A stretch of DNA of 64,000 nt, from positions 4,651,409-4,715,408 of the forward strand of contig CAKAKS010000067.1 of assembly GCA_916700875.1 (NCBI GenBank), given 5' to 3'. Below, in pieces: positions 21,627-32,564 of the stretch. This DNA is from Sebastes aleutianus. Its lineage: Eukaryota > Chordata > Actinopteri > Perciformes > Sebastidae. Under the pieces are notes generated by a model that worked only from the letters and a program-made list of their open reading frames with translations, searched no databases and was not told the DNA's origin. Numbering within the stretch: the first letter of the stretch is position 1; every line of letters starts with the position of its first letter. A program made the position numbers and the translations under genes.

Positions 21627-24600
21627 ATGCGTAGGATCTTCGCTAGTTGTGCACTCGCAGCGCTGCTGCTGGCTGCAGCCTGGGCAGACCACCACCAACA
21701 CCACCACCACCACCATGATGGCTCTGATCACAGCCATGAGGGAGAAATGAGCTGCCACAAGCTGTCGTCTCCCAATGCTGACTTTGCCTTTGCCCTCTAC
21801 AAAAACCTGAACGCCAAGGCTGCTGCTGGAAAGAACATCTTCTACTCGCCGCTGGGCATCTCCACCGCCCTGTCCGTGCTGTCTACAGGGGCTCGTGGTG
21901 AAACCCACAGCCAGCTGTTCTCCAGCTTGGGATACAGCAGCTTAAACCAGACTCAGGTCAACGAAGCATACGAGCATCTTTTCGACATGCTTGGACACAG
22001 CCATGAGAATCAGCAGCTGGATGTCGGTAACGCTGTGGCCGTGCGCTCTGGTTGCGATCCTCTGGAGAAGTTCCTGAAGGATGTCAAGCACCACTACTCT
22101 GGTGAGGTCTTCAAAGTCAGCTTTACCGATCCTGCTGAGGCTGCAGCTGAGATCAACAGATACATCGCTAACAAAACCCACGACAGGATCAAAGATATGG
22201 TGAAGGACCTGGACCCTAATATGGCCATGATGCTTATTAACTATGTCTACTTTAAAGGTAAGAAGTGAGTTCAAGTCAATGTCTCATTGTGTAGTTTACC
22301 AACAGGCAAACAGGTATGATGATTGTAGTCTGTAGAGCAGGGGTCACCAACCTTTTTGAAACCAAGAGCTACTTCTTGGGTACTGATTAATGCGAAGGGC
22401 TACCAGTTTGATACACACTTAAATAAATTGCCAGAAATAGCCAATTTGCTCAATTTACCTTTAACTCTATGTTATTATTAATAATTAATGATATTTATCT
22501 TTGTGAAAACACTGATCATGTTAATGATTTCTCACAACAAATATATAGAAACAGATAAATATCAATATGCAACACTTTATTTTTATATTTTCTCTAAGTG
22601 CACATGTTTTTCAAATTTTTCAAACATTTGAAAATGATCACTTCTACGACAGTCTTGTGAAATCACAATATCCCATTTTAACTAGCGAGCCACTAACATT
22701 TTTTAACAAATCATGAATTACTTTGCACCATGTTTGTACAAATAATAACTCATGTAAAATACAAAAATCAACTCTCAAATTTTTAAATAAATCATGTCAC
22801 ACTTTGAACTGGACACCAAATCTGTTATCTGTTTCTTTGTCAGTTAGTGGGAAGCCTGGCATTGCATGCTGTTAACCAGTGTGTTGTACTCTGGTGTGTA
22901 ACTTGACACTGCAACTCTGAGTGAGTCTTGCAGATGTGCATCAGTGAGGCGTGTTCTGTGTTTGTTCTTGATGAAGTTCATGTCAGAAAAGGCTGATTCA
23001 CAAAGATAAGTTGAACCAAACAGGCTTGCAACCTTCATAGCTGCTGCGCATACACCACTGTACTTTTCTGTGTCAAGAAGGCACCAAAAGTTTGGTGCAG
23101 CCTGATGGGCTTTGAGGTGGAGGTCATTTTGCAGTGTTACAATTTCAATCTCCACCTGTTCAGCATCCAGGCTGAATGTTGCACTTAACTGCTCAGCAAT
23201 ACATGATATGTCCACGTTCATGAAAGGATTAGAAATGAACGACACACATGGCTCAAGCTGATCCAGGTCACAAAACCTGTTCTCAAACTCTTGCCCAACT
23301 CTGTTTATGACCTGAGAGTACTTTTCTGCAACTTTGTCAAAAGCCTCAGATGCAGAAGCATTGTCTTTCAGCACCATCTGCACAGAGGGAAAGTGCAGCA
23401 CTTTTTTTCTCTGTAAATGCACAGAGAAAAGGTTCATCTTAGCTTTAAATGCATTTAAAGCACTTATCATATCGGCGACAGTTTTACCTTTGCCTTGCAG
23501 CTCACAGTTCAAACTGTTCAGTTTCCCAGTAATGTCCGTTAAAAATGCAAGGTCAAGTATCCACTCAGTGTCCTCCAGCAGCACGGTGTCCTCACCTCTG
23601 GACTGCATGAACTCTTTGATTTCACCCAAAAGTGACAAAAAACGTTGCAAAATTCGTCCCCTGCTGAGCCATCGGATTTCTGTGTGTAGTAGCAGGTCAT
23701 CATATTCAGCTGACAGCTCCTCCAAAAGTACCTTGAATGTTCTGTGCTGTTTAGCTCTGGAGCGGATGCTGTTTATGATCTTCACGACGGGAGTCATTAC
23801 GTGCTCAAAGCAGATCACTTTTGCACATAAGGCCTGCTGGTGTATGATGCAGTGGTACTGCAGAAAGTTTGGGAACTCTGGGTCAGCTTTACAGTGAGCA
23901 ACGAATCCTGTGTGTCGGCCGATCATAGCAGGAGCCCCATCCGTAGTCACTGATACCAGCTTTTCCAGCGGCACCTTTTTTTCCACCAAAAACTCCTTCA
24001 CTGCGTTATAAATGTCAACTCCCCTCGTAGTTGTCTTCAGGGGCAGTAGTGTCAGAAGTTCTTCTTTTGTGGAGAAATCATCAAACACCATCCGGATAAA
24101 GACCATCAGCTGAGCCGTACTGCTGCTGTCCACCGACTCGTCACACTGGATGCTGAACCACCGGCACCTCGCCAGATCACCGTCCAGCTGGTCGGCCAAG
24201 TTCCCAGACATCATCGACACTCTTCTTACCATTGTAGTTGCCCCGAGTTGAACATTGGAGAGACTGGAGAGTACATCGGTTCCATACTTCTCGTCTTCAA
24301 GCACAGTTTTAGCAATTATCATCATTGCTTCTTTGACAACCTCCCCGTCTGTAAATGCCTTCTTTTTCTTCATCAAGAATTGCGTAGCTCTAAACGAGGC
24401 TTCGGTTGCTTTTTGGGAGTTTTTAACCGGTCTAGTGAAAAAAGACTGCTGTTTGCACAAAGCTGCCTTTAACTCGCGGGCTTTTTCTGCTCGCAGTGCG
24501 CTGCCCGGTGGGTAGTTAGCATGGTAGCTTGTGTGACATGTAGTGAAATGTCTCTCCACATTGTGCCGCTTTGCTATCGCCACAGTTGCCCCGCAAATGA

Positions 24601-27600
24601 GACACACGCAGGATCCTTTCACAGTGGTAAAAAAAAACTCTACCTCCCATTCGTCGTGAAAATGATATGTTTTCTTTCTTTTTTCTGCCATTTTTTGGGG
24701 TAACTCTTCTCCTCATTTTCGTTGCGTCTGCTAGCTTGTTTGTATGAGCGCAACAAACGCTACGTTTTGGTCATGCGCACAATACTGACCTTTGAACTAT
24801 ACTAGGTCAGAGTTCATTTATATTAAACACAAAAAACAAGTGTTTTTATATATATATGTTGTCATTTGTAAGTTACATGCAAGTCTGATTTAAACAACAA
24901 TAGCAAAAAAATAAAATAAATAAAATTTAAAAAAAATAGAGGCAGCTCACTGGTAAGTGCTGCTATTTGAGCTATTTTTAGAACAGGCCAGCGCGCGACT
25001 CATCTAGTCCTTACGGGCGACCTGTTGCCCGCGGGCACCGCGTTGGTGACCCCTGCTGTAGAGCATACTTCAACTTTTAAAAACAACTGACAATAATAAT
25101 TTGAACTGACATATCTACTGTCATCCCCCCCCCTGCCCCCACCCCCCCTCACTGCCTCATTCAGGGGAGTGGAAAGAAAAATTTAGTCGTGACATGACAC
25201 GCAAGATGGACTTCCATGTGGACAAGACCACCAAAGTTCAGGTGGACATGATGATGAGGACGGGTGACTACGACACCTACTGGGATGTTGACAACCACAC
25301 CACCGTCGTCATGCTGCCCTACAAGGGCAGCACCTCCATGATGATCGTCCTGCCTGATAAAGGCAAGATGACGGAGGCGGAGGGCATCATCAACAAGGAC
25401 TACATCAAGCACTGTCGAAACTCAGTCTCTATGGAGTAAGATGAATCTTTATTTTTGAATCCTCATCCTCTAGAGATTGAGTAAATGTTGACTGGATTAG
25501 ATGTTTTTGATTTACTAGAAACAACAAGTAAAGTGTTCATGATGAGCACAGTTTAACTTCATTATACAAGCTGTACTTTAACTGTATATTACAGTGTTTG
25601 TGACCCTGGTGCTGTTCTGTTTTTTAGATATGTGGATCTGTTCCTACCAAAGTTTTCCATCTCTGCTGATGCTTCTCTGGAAAACACACTGAAAGAAATG
25701 GGCATAACCGACGCTTTTGAGGACAGGGCTGATTTCTCTGGCATTTCTGACGAGGTCATGCTCAAAGTCTCAAAGGTAGGAGAGGCAAACCTTTCTTCTT
25801 AGGCTCATTATTAATTTAAGTTCTTATGAACAACATGGAAACCACGCCCCCTTTTGGGGGAAAACAATCCATTGTCCCTCATAGACGGTAACAGAGTAAA
25901 CAGTTGAAACATGTCTCCAAACTTCTAAACAAACCGGTAATAGTAATAGCGCTATGCTGAAGAGTTGCTGTGTAGTTGGTTGCACCAACAATAAATCCCC
26001 AAACTCTGATCTCTGATTTGTTCCCCTGCTATGTCCTAAAAAGATATAATTGAGGGGTTTTATGGCTCCAAGCTATAGACCAGACCAGCATGGTTTATCT
26101 CCGAGGCTGCGCTCCCTTTGGGGGAAAGAAACTCGCTGTCACAGGAGAGAAAATGACCAAAAGCTGTTTTGTTGTGGGGTAACTGAGGCTTTCACACTGA
26201 GATTTGAGGCTCATACAAACCATGAATATTCACTGTCAGTGTGCTAAATGGCTAAATGATGCTGGTGCCAGTGACTAGCATGGCTAGCTAATGTTAGCTT
26301 GAGTGTGAGGCTGCTGCAATAATTATTCTGCGACCTTGCCTGAACCTGAGCCTTCTTGATAACTTAATGAATTAAGGTTGATCTCCGCCATGTCCCTTCA
26401 GTATTCCCCCGCCCAACACAGGGGCTGGATATCTCTAGATATTTAATAGAATCATGCTAGGCTAAGTGTTGTCTGTAAATAACCAACATGTTAATAACCA
26501 ACTGTTTGATCTGTAGGCTGAGATTTAGTTGGAGACGACAGTCTGATGCTGCTAGAACGTTAATGTTTGACTGTATTACTGCAGCAGCCCAAGCCCCCAG
26601 GAACAGCGCTGGTCGTTGATCCCCATTTAGGCTTCATGCGCCAATGAGCAACTTTCATAGGAATGAACGGGGCCCGCCTCAAACGCTGTATCCAGTTCTC
26701 TTAATACATCCATGCAGCAGCCTCCCACTCAAGCTAACGTTAGCTAGCCGTGCTAGTCACTGTCACCAGCATCATTTAGCCATTTTCCACACTGACGGTG
26801 AATATTCACGTATCGTATGTGCCTCAAATCTCAGTGTGATAGCCTCGGTTAACCCGCTACACAACAGCTTTTCGTTATTTCTCTCCTGTGACAGCGAGTT
26901 TCTTTCTCCCAAAATTGAGCGCAGCCTCGGTGATGACGCCATGTTGGTCTGGTCTATAGCTTGGAGCCCTAAAGCTCCTCTATTATTTATTTTTTAGGAC
27001 ACGGCAGGGAAATCGTAGACCAGCGTTTTTGGATTTATTGTTGGTGCAACCAACTACACAGCAACTCTTCGGCATAGCAGTATTACTATTATCAGTTTGT
27101 TTAAAGTAGAAGTATTGAGACATTTTTCTAATTATTCTGGTTACACTGTTCCCGCCTATAAGGGACACGGGATTGTTTTCCCCCAAAAGGGTGCGTGGTC
27201 AATTAAGCCTAGTCTGGATGACATATTGCCTGTCTGATGTATACAGTCTTTTTTCAAAATAAACTTCCAACGTAGGTTTTCTTAGTTTTTAGGTTTAGTT
27301 TACGGTGACCAGACATCCCGGTTTTTCCGGGACAGTCCCTGTTTTCAAGCTGGGTGTCTTGAGTCCCGACAAATGTCTGTAAAACACTCAAATGTCCCGG
27401 TTTTCAACAGTCACTGACAAATTGTCCTGATTTTCACTACAATTAAAATAATAACAATATAATACTTACATAAATGTTTATCATGTTCCAAAATGTCTGA
27501 GCTCCACAATGTTTATTATAATAGCCTGTGGCTGTGGTGAGCAACATGATGTGACAGAGATTGTTCGGGTTCAAAACTAAACTACATGGTTAGGTTTAGG

Positions 27601-28319
27601 CAACAAAAGTACTTGGTTAAGCTTAGGAAAAGATTGTACGTTAGTACGTTTGTTACATAAAATAAGTACACTTGTTTTGTAACTGTCGTTAGCTAAGTAC
27701 AGAAGTTACGTAACAAAACCACGGTAAAATAAGTCAATGTTGACTTGGCTTCACACAGGACACGAACAGTGGTCTCCTGGGTCAAAGTCCTGTGTTTGTT
27801 GGACCCATAGATATAAAACAGACCCATCCAATATCCACTCCCGCCCACCCTATGCAAACGTTCCCTCTCTTTATCCTACGTCAGTGGCTCTGACTGTCTA
27901 ATAATGAGGCGGATGGGTGTAAGTTGTTGGAGTTAGTTGAAAGGCCGGTGCGTGTCATACAGACGCAATAGGGTGCCTCAGTTGCATCGGTATTTGACAA
28001 GTTGGGAGTTAAAACGGGTTAACAGAACAGTGACATGTTGAAAAACACCCCTTAAGCTTCTACATTTCTTTCTAGACCTGCACTTCATTTCAAACTAGAC
28101 TCTGACTGCCCCCTTTTTCCTCTACAGGTGTCCCACAAGGCCACGCTGAGTGTCACTGAGATGGGAACAGAGGCAACGGGAGTCACTATTATTGAAATAA
28201 CATTACACATGTTGCCACCATCAGTCAGAATTGACAGACCCTTCTTGGTCTTCATCCTGGAGAACTCCACTGAGAACATCCTCTTCATGGGCAAGATCAG
28301 CAACCCCACAGCCATGTAA
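21627..28319 (+). CDS. serpina1: Alpha-1-antitrypsin-like serpin, copy A
   Basis: Coding exons 21627-22257, 25165-25435, 25628-25775 and 28128-28319 give 413 aa, the usual antitrypsin length. A non-coding exon ending at 21308 and an acceptor at 21617 precede the ATG. There is a signal peptide of about 20 residues, then a His-rich stretch (DHHQHHHHHHDGSDHSHEG) and the serpin core (FYSPLGISTALSVLSTGARG, INYVYFKG). Likely N-glycosylation sites are NQT, NKT and NST. The hinge GTEATGVT has small residues typical of inhibitory serpins. The loop aligns to antitrypsin as ITLH-MLPP, putting His at P1, and the C-terminus is FMGKISNPTAM. By family it is a secreted liver inhibitor of serine proteases; the target is unknown. 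Intron 2 carries a 2.7-kb hAT element on the opposite strand. Confidence 0.9.
22338..25055 (-). mobile_element. Complete autonomous-type hAT transposon in intron 2 of serpin A
   Basis: A 2,718-bp element with perfect 14-bp terminal inverted repeats (CAGGGGTCACCAAC) and an exact 8-bp target duplication CTGTAGAG (22330-22337, 25056-25063). It encodes one intact transposase on the minus strand. The paralogous intron of gene B keeps the single, uninterrupted target at 35212-35219, so the insertion came after the gene duplicated or was lost cleanly from B. Confidence 0.95.
22844..24691 (-). CDS. hAT-family transposase, BED zinc finger, intact
   Basis: A single 615-codon open frame. The N-terminus has a BED-type zinc finger (Cys30-x2-Cys33 and His48-x4-His53). 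Next come the acidic motifs of the RNase-H-like core, FSIQCDES and VTTDGAPAMIG, then a helical insertion, IRWLSRG, and the C-terminal hAT dimerisation region (LFGSTYLCESAFSDMNFIKN). Its length and motifs fit the vertebrate hAT transposases related to the domesticated ZBED5, SCAND3, FAM200 and EPM2AIP1 genes. It would cut and rejoin DNA at the element's ends. There are no stops or frameshifts, so the element is young or was recently active. It lies antisense within the serpin A intron, and no promoter could be confirmed. Confidence 0.93.
   Translation of the reverse strand: MAEKRKKTYHFHDEWEVEFFFTTVKGSCVCLICGATVAIAKRHNVERHFTTCHTSYHANYPPGSALRAEKARELKAALCKQQSFFTRPVKNSQKATEASFRATQFLMKKKKAFTDGEVVKEAMMIIAKTVLEDEKYGTDVLSSLSNVQLGATTMVRRVSMMSGNLADQLDGDLARCRWFSIQCDESVDSSSTAQLMVFIRMVFDDFSTKEELLTLLPLKTTTRGVDIYNAVKEFLVEKKVPLEKLVSVTTDGAPAMIGRHTGFVAHCKADPEFPNFLQYHCIIHQQALCAKVICFEHVMTPVVKIINSIRSRAKQHRTFKVLLEELSAEYDDLLLHTEIRWLSRGRILQRFLSLLGEIKEFMQSRGEDTVLLEDTEWILDLAFLTDITGKLNSLNCELQGKGKTVADMISALNAFKAKMNLFSVHLQRKKVLHFPSVQMVLKDNASASEAFDKVAEKYSQVINRVGQEFENRFCDLDQLEPCVSFISNPFMNVDISCIAEQLSATFSLDAEQVEIEIVTLQNDLHLKAHQAAPNFWCLLDTEKYSGVCAAAMKVASLFGSTYLCESAFSDMNFIKNKHRTRLTDAHLQDSLRVAVSSYTPEYNTLVNSMQCQASH
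25838..27255. mobile_element. THAP-bearing foldback element in intron 4 of serpin A
   Basis: The left arm (about 25838-26330) and right arm (about 26690-27230) are inverted copies; for example AAAGAAACTCGCTGTCACAG is mirrored by CTGTGACAGCGAGTTTCTTT. Each arm, read inward, encodes a THAP zinc-finger start: MLKSCCVVGCTNNKS from the left at 25960 and MPKSCCVVGCTNNKS from the right, minus strand. No transposase body remains. THAP fingers occur in P-element/THAP9 and Kolobok transposases, so this is a degenerate relative of one of these. Confidence 0.7.
27300..27800. repeat. Dispersed repeats after the foldback, intron 4 of serpin A (also about 48355-48870)
   Basis: Contains TCCCGGTTTTTCCGGGACAG and the TGGTTAGGTTTAGGCAACAA block, a common teleost repeat. 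It is present in A and C and missing from B, where 37375-37385 jumps across it. The C copy has extra sequence near 48440-48600. Confidence 0.5.
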
Positions 28320-28613
28320 AGGCACATGCTAGGAAAATGATAAATCACGGTCACAGGTGCCATCATGAAGATCTTATCAGGCTGTAGCAGGAATGTGCTT
28401 GTGTGCATGTATATCTTTGCAGGGGAGTTTTCACTGGTCTCTGAATGGAACTAATTCTACAAAAGTATCATTAAAGAACATGTTGTTGAAGTAAATGAGA
28501 TGTAGAGCTGCAAAGATTGATCAGTCAGTTAGACAGAAAATTAACTATTAACTATTTTGATAATCGATTAATTTTTTCAGTGAGCATGTACATGTCTTTT
28601 ACTTTGTAAAGAT

Positions 28614-28619
28614 AATAAA
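28614..28619 (+). promoter_or_regulatory. poly(A) signal AATAAA of serpin A
   Basis: First good hexamer about 295 nt after the stop. The equivalent sites are 38172-38177 (B) and 49680-49685 (C). Confidence 0.6.
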
Positions 28620-28716
28620 GGAGTGCCCTGAAAAATGAAAACAAGTGATTCAATTGTTCTATGCATTGTGCAGCATGACATCACATCCACAATAAATAGA
28701 TACAACATATTTAAAT

Positions 28717-29043
28717 TAGGGCTGTCAAAGTTAACGCGATAATAATGTGTAATTCTTTTTAACTGGCAAGGCCATTTTCAAAGGTGACCCTTGACCTCTG
28801 ACCTCCAGATATGTGAATGTAAATAGGTTCTATGGGTACCCACAAGTCTCCCCTTTACAGACATGCCCACTTTATGATAATCACATGCAGTTTGGGGCAA
28901 GTCATAGTCAAGTCAGCAAATCTCTCTAGAAGGAACATTTTGAAAAGATAAAAAATATGCGATCAATTTGCGATTAATCACAATTAACTATGGACAATCA
29001 TGCGATTAATCGCGATTAAATATTCAAATGGATTGACAAACCT
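28717..29043. mobile_element. AGGGCTGTCAA MITE, internally deleted (unit 1; also 49787-50108, partial at 38277-38455)
   Basis: Begins AGGGCTGTCAAAGTTAACGC and ends GATTGACAAACCTA. It has the family blocks GGTTCTATGGGTACCCA and CGATTAATCGCGATTAA but is shorter than the 590-bp copy at 91-680. In unit 2 the element is cut off and joined to a GA run. Confidence 0.8.
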
Positions 29044-29049
29044 AGTTTA

Positions 29050-29745
29050 AATAAGATTAAATAATCTCATCCTTCCCTGCCAGTGTTACCTGCCTGATGC
29101 CATGCCTATATTTGGTCATAAATTATAAATAAATTGTGGCCTGTTTCTGAGATAATCTGTCATTTTTCATTATAAATCCGGGCTATGTGGATTGACTGGA
29201 GGAGAATATACTCAGCATCACTTTATCTAGTGGCTTAACAGTTAAGTTTTATGTGGCCGATGACACAGTGGAGAGAGGATGTGTAACCAGATGGCCATCG
29301 GCCTCACATGACTCCTCGCCCTTTGACCTGTCAACAGAGGAGCTGCTACAGGAGTATTTACACAATCAGTACACATACACTTTGTCTCCTGTGTCAGCAC
29401 CAACACACAGTGACTTCTTTTTTGATTGGATGGTGATCATTTCTATTCTGGAAACTGTTCAGAAACCCCCGTATTGTCAATGTAGCTAGGAAAGCCATCC
29501 ATCCTCTGTAGTTTGTGGCTGTAAAGTTTCATGAGGCTGTGATTATCCTAGAGGTCACCACAGGTCATTTTATACTGGGAGGTCAAATAAAAAAAAAATG
29601 GTCTCAATACAATGAAATGGCTATTATGGGGTTAACATCATCACACATGAATACAGTTGGGCTCATTGGTTCCACAAGAGTCTCAGCTTCACAGTGATAC
29701 CCAATTTATGCAATTCAAGAGTGTTTAGGGACCCCAATGCATGTG
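29050..29745. other. Unit 1 downstream flank, no gene seen
   Basis: Also present at about 50115-50815 in unit 3. The + frame 29253-29489 is conserved between the two copies (78 codons, a few changes), but it shows no recognisable domain, and a few kilobases of recently duplicated sequence would keep any frame. Confidence 0.5.
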
Positions 29746-29747
29746 AT

Positions 29748-29965
29748 GTCATAAAGTGGGCATGTCTGTAAAGGGGAGATTCGTGGGTACCCATAGAACC
29801 CATTTACATTCACATATCTGGAGGTCAGAGGTCAAGGGACCCGTTTGAAAATGGCAATGCCAGTTTTTCCTCGCCAAAACTTAGCCTAACTTTGGAGCAT
29901 TATTTAGCCTCCTTCCCGAGGCTAGACCAATGGATTCCTTAGGTTTTCTAGTTTCATATGATCGC
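29748..29965. mobile_element. Fragment of the AGGGCTGTCAA MITE (unit 1; also 50815-51030)
   Basis: Opposite-orientation fragment with ATAAAGTGGGCATGTCTG, GGAGGTCAGAGGTCAAGGGA and CTTCCCGAGGCTAGACCAATG. Both ends are lost. Confidence 0.65.
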
Positions 29966-30348
29966 CCACAATCCTGCAGGTCTCAGGGGCTTTTAAAGGA
30001 CAATAGCACTATTTTATAAGTTTCATTGTCATAACTAAAACATCATGTACTATAGGCCTACTAACCATTTTTGAGAACTATTTTTTTTTTAATGGATGCT
30101 GTTCAGTTTCAACATAATCTCTGTTATGACTGTGCCTTGAGAAATATAAGGATGGGAGAGAGGTTTTCTTTGAAAAAATAAATAATGTATATCCTGAGTT
30201 TATCCATCTCCCTGATCCTCAGAAACTGCCATGGGGAGAAAAATCAATGTGCAGCATTAGCTGCAAAATATGTTGACTGTTGCCATAGAATAAGAGGTGC
30301 TACAAGTTCTGTAAATGTTTCTGATAGATTACACCTGTAAAAGAATGT

Positions 30349-30369
30349 ACTTGTGTGTGTGTGTGTGTA

Positions 30370-30423
<54 letters not shown>

Positions 30424-30436
30424 TGTGAGAGAGAGA
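30349..30436. repeat. (GT)n(GA)n microsatellite, unit 1 end
   Basis: A GTGTGT run followed by GAGA repeats. Equivalent runs are at 38463-38514 (GA only) and 51409-51502 (TG then AG); lengths differ between units. Confidence 0.9.
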
Positions 30437-31454
30437 GGTAATTTTTAAACAATTAAAAAAAGAGAGATCCCAAAAAGAGCTTAAGAGCAATGCACCAATC
30501 AGAGACAGGCAGAGACTGATGGAGCTCTAATCAGCCAATCAGAGACACCTGTTTGTGTCTGAAAGTGCTGAGTCATGGTTGGACGTTAGTAGTGAAAGCA
30601 CAGAGAAGGTACTACCTGAAAAAGACCCCCTCAGTTAAAAACTATAATTTGTATAGCTGAAATCTCTTCAGTTTGAGCACCTAAAGACTTTGATAAAGAT
30701 GTTGACGTGTCATTTGTGTAGATAAAGTTTAAAATGACTGAGCAGCAGATGAGAGAGAGGAAGGGATCTCTTGGTGCCTTGAAGGAGATAATTCCAAAAC
30801 TGTAACACCTATTGCTTAAATGGGCACATCATCTGAAAGACGACAAAAATATCTACGTTTTGATATATTATTTATATATGAGAATTGGAAGTTGTGGAAC
30901 GTACAAGGTTTTTTGCCAGAAAATTTAAAAAAAAGGAAGGGAGGGTTAGCGTGTGAGTGATGTCATCACTGTAAAGCAGCGCAATACACACCCATTATAA
31001 ACTCAGAAAAAGTCTGAGAAAAGCATTAAACTTAAACTGTGATATATCAAAATTTTTAAAGATATCAAAAAGCTGAATCATAGCTTAATAGTTCAAAGAC
31101 TTGTAACCCATTTAAAGTTTAAATGAAGTCTGTAGCTGAAAGTATGTGGGAGCAGTAGCGTTTCAAAGTGGAGTATGTTTAAGAGGATTTGAACATAGCA
31201 GCTAGGTGGCTCACGCTAGCAAGTTGCGACTGTGCTCGGCTCATGATTGGCTCGGGTGGGTGTGTGGGCGGGACTTCGATACCGCGACTCCAGCCCCCCC
31301 GATCACTACTGCTCAGACTCTGGCTCCAAGTGACATCAACATCTCAAGATGGCAGCTCCCCTATCCCAGATATTTTGTCTTTACTTCTGTACATGGGGAG
31401 GAAGTGGAGACGCGTCGTCCATATATACAGTATATACAGTCTATGGTTTAATGA

Positions 31455-32564
31455 TGGAAACATGAAGTATGATGATTGTAGACTGTAGAGCATACTTTTT
31501 AAAACAACTGACAATAATCATTTGAACTGACATATTTACATTACTGTTATCTTTATTTTTGAATCCTCATCCTCCAGAGATTGAGAAAATGTTGACTGGA
31601 TTAGATGTATTTGATTTAATAGAAACAACAAGTAAGGTGTTCATGATTAGCACAGTTTAACTTCATTATACAAGCTGTACTTTAACTGTATATTGCAGTG
31701 TTTGTGACACTGGTGCTGTTCTGTTTCTTAGATATGAGGATCTGTTCCTACCAAAGTTTTCCATCTCTGCTGATGCTTCTCTGGAAAACACACTGAAAGA
31801 AATGGGCATAACCGACGCTTTTGAGGACAGGGCTGATTTCTCTGGCATTTCTGACGAGGTCATGCTCAAAGTCTCAAAGGTAGGAGAGGCAAACCTTTCT
31901 TCTTAGGCTCATTATTAATTTAAGTTCTTATGAACAACATGGGAATATGCACTCCATACATCAGACCGGCAATACGTCATCCAGAGTAGGCTCTTATGAC
32001 CACGCCTTTTGGGGGAAAACAATCCAACGTCCTTCATAGATGGTACAGAGTAAACAGTTGAAACATGTCTCCAAACTTCTACTTTAAACAAACCGATATA
32101 GTAATAACGCTATGCTGAAGAGTTGCTGTGTAGTTGGTTGCACCAACAATAAATCCCCAAAGTCTGATCTCCGATTTGTTCCCCTGCTATGTCCTAAATT
32201 CTTTTGAACAACATGGGACTATGCCTACTCCACTGCATGAGCAGTAGTTCAGCAACAACTGCAGAACAGAGACATATACTGTACCTCCAGAGGATGCTGA
32301 AAAAGACACCTAAGCTTCTACATTTTTTTCTAGACCTGCACTGTGTTTCACTCTGACTGCCTCCTTTTTCCTCCACAGGTGTCTCACAAGGCCATGCTGA
32401 GTGTCACTGAGATGGGAACAGAGGCAGCAGCCACCACCATTACTGAGGTAGTATTCATCAGTTTTCCACAATCAGTCAGAATTAACAGACCCTTCTGGGT
32501 CTTCATCCTTCATGGGCAAGATCAGCAACCCCACAGCCATGTAAGGCACATCCTAGTGAAATGA
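31455..32564 (+). pseudogene. Serpin pseudogene fragment 2 (exons 4 and 5)
   Basis: The intron-2 remnant (from 31478) is joined to intron 3, so exon 3 is deleted. Exon 4 is 31732-31879, intact in length (148 nt) and reading YEDLFLPKFSISADASL. Exon 5 begins at 32379 with the same 26-nt deletion as fragment 1 and loop VVFI-SFPQ. Exons 1 and 2 are absent. Intron 4 keeps only the left arm of the THAP foldback (about 31950-32190). Confidence 0.88.

Noticed and set aside
21606..21908. 100-codon antisense frame over serpin exon 2 (also 34488-34790, 44169-44462)
   Set aside because: Mirror of a GC-rich coding exon; poly-Val comes from the antisense of the His-rich codons. It has no independent support.
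26983..27186. THAP-domain protein gene (also 36998-37300, 48049-48252)
   Set aside because: Only the first ~25 residues of a THAP finger are recognisable, it repeats in inverted arms of a foldback, and no splice-linked continuation is visible.
29253..29489. 78-codon frame conserved at 50319-50555
   Set aside because: Conservation is explained by the recent duplication of the whole unit; no domain, no splice context, no third copy.
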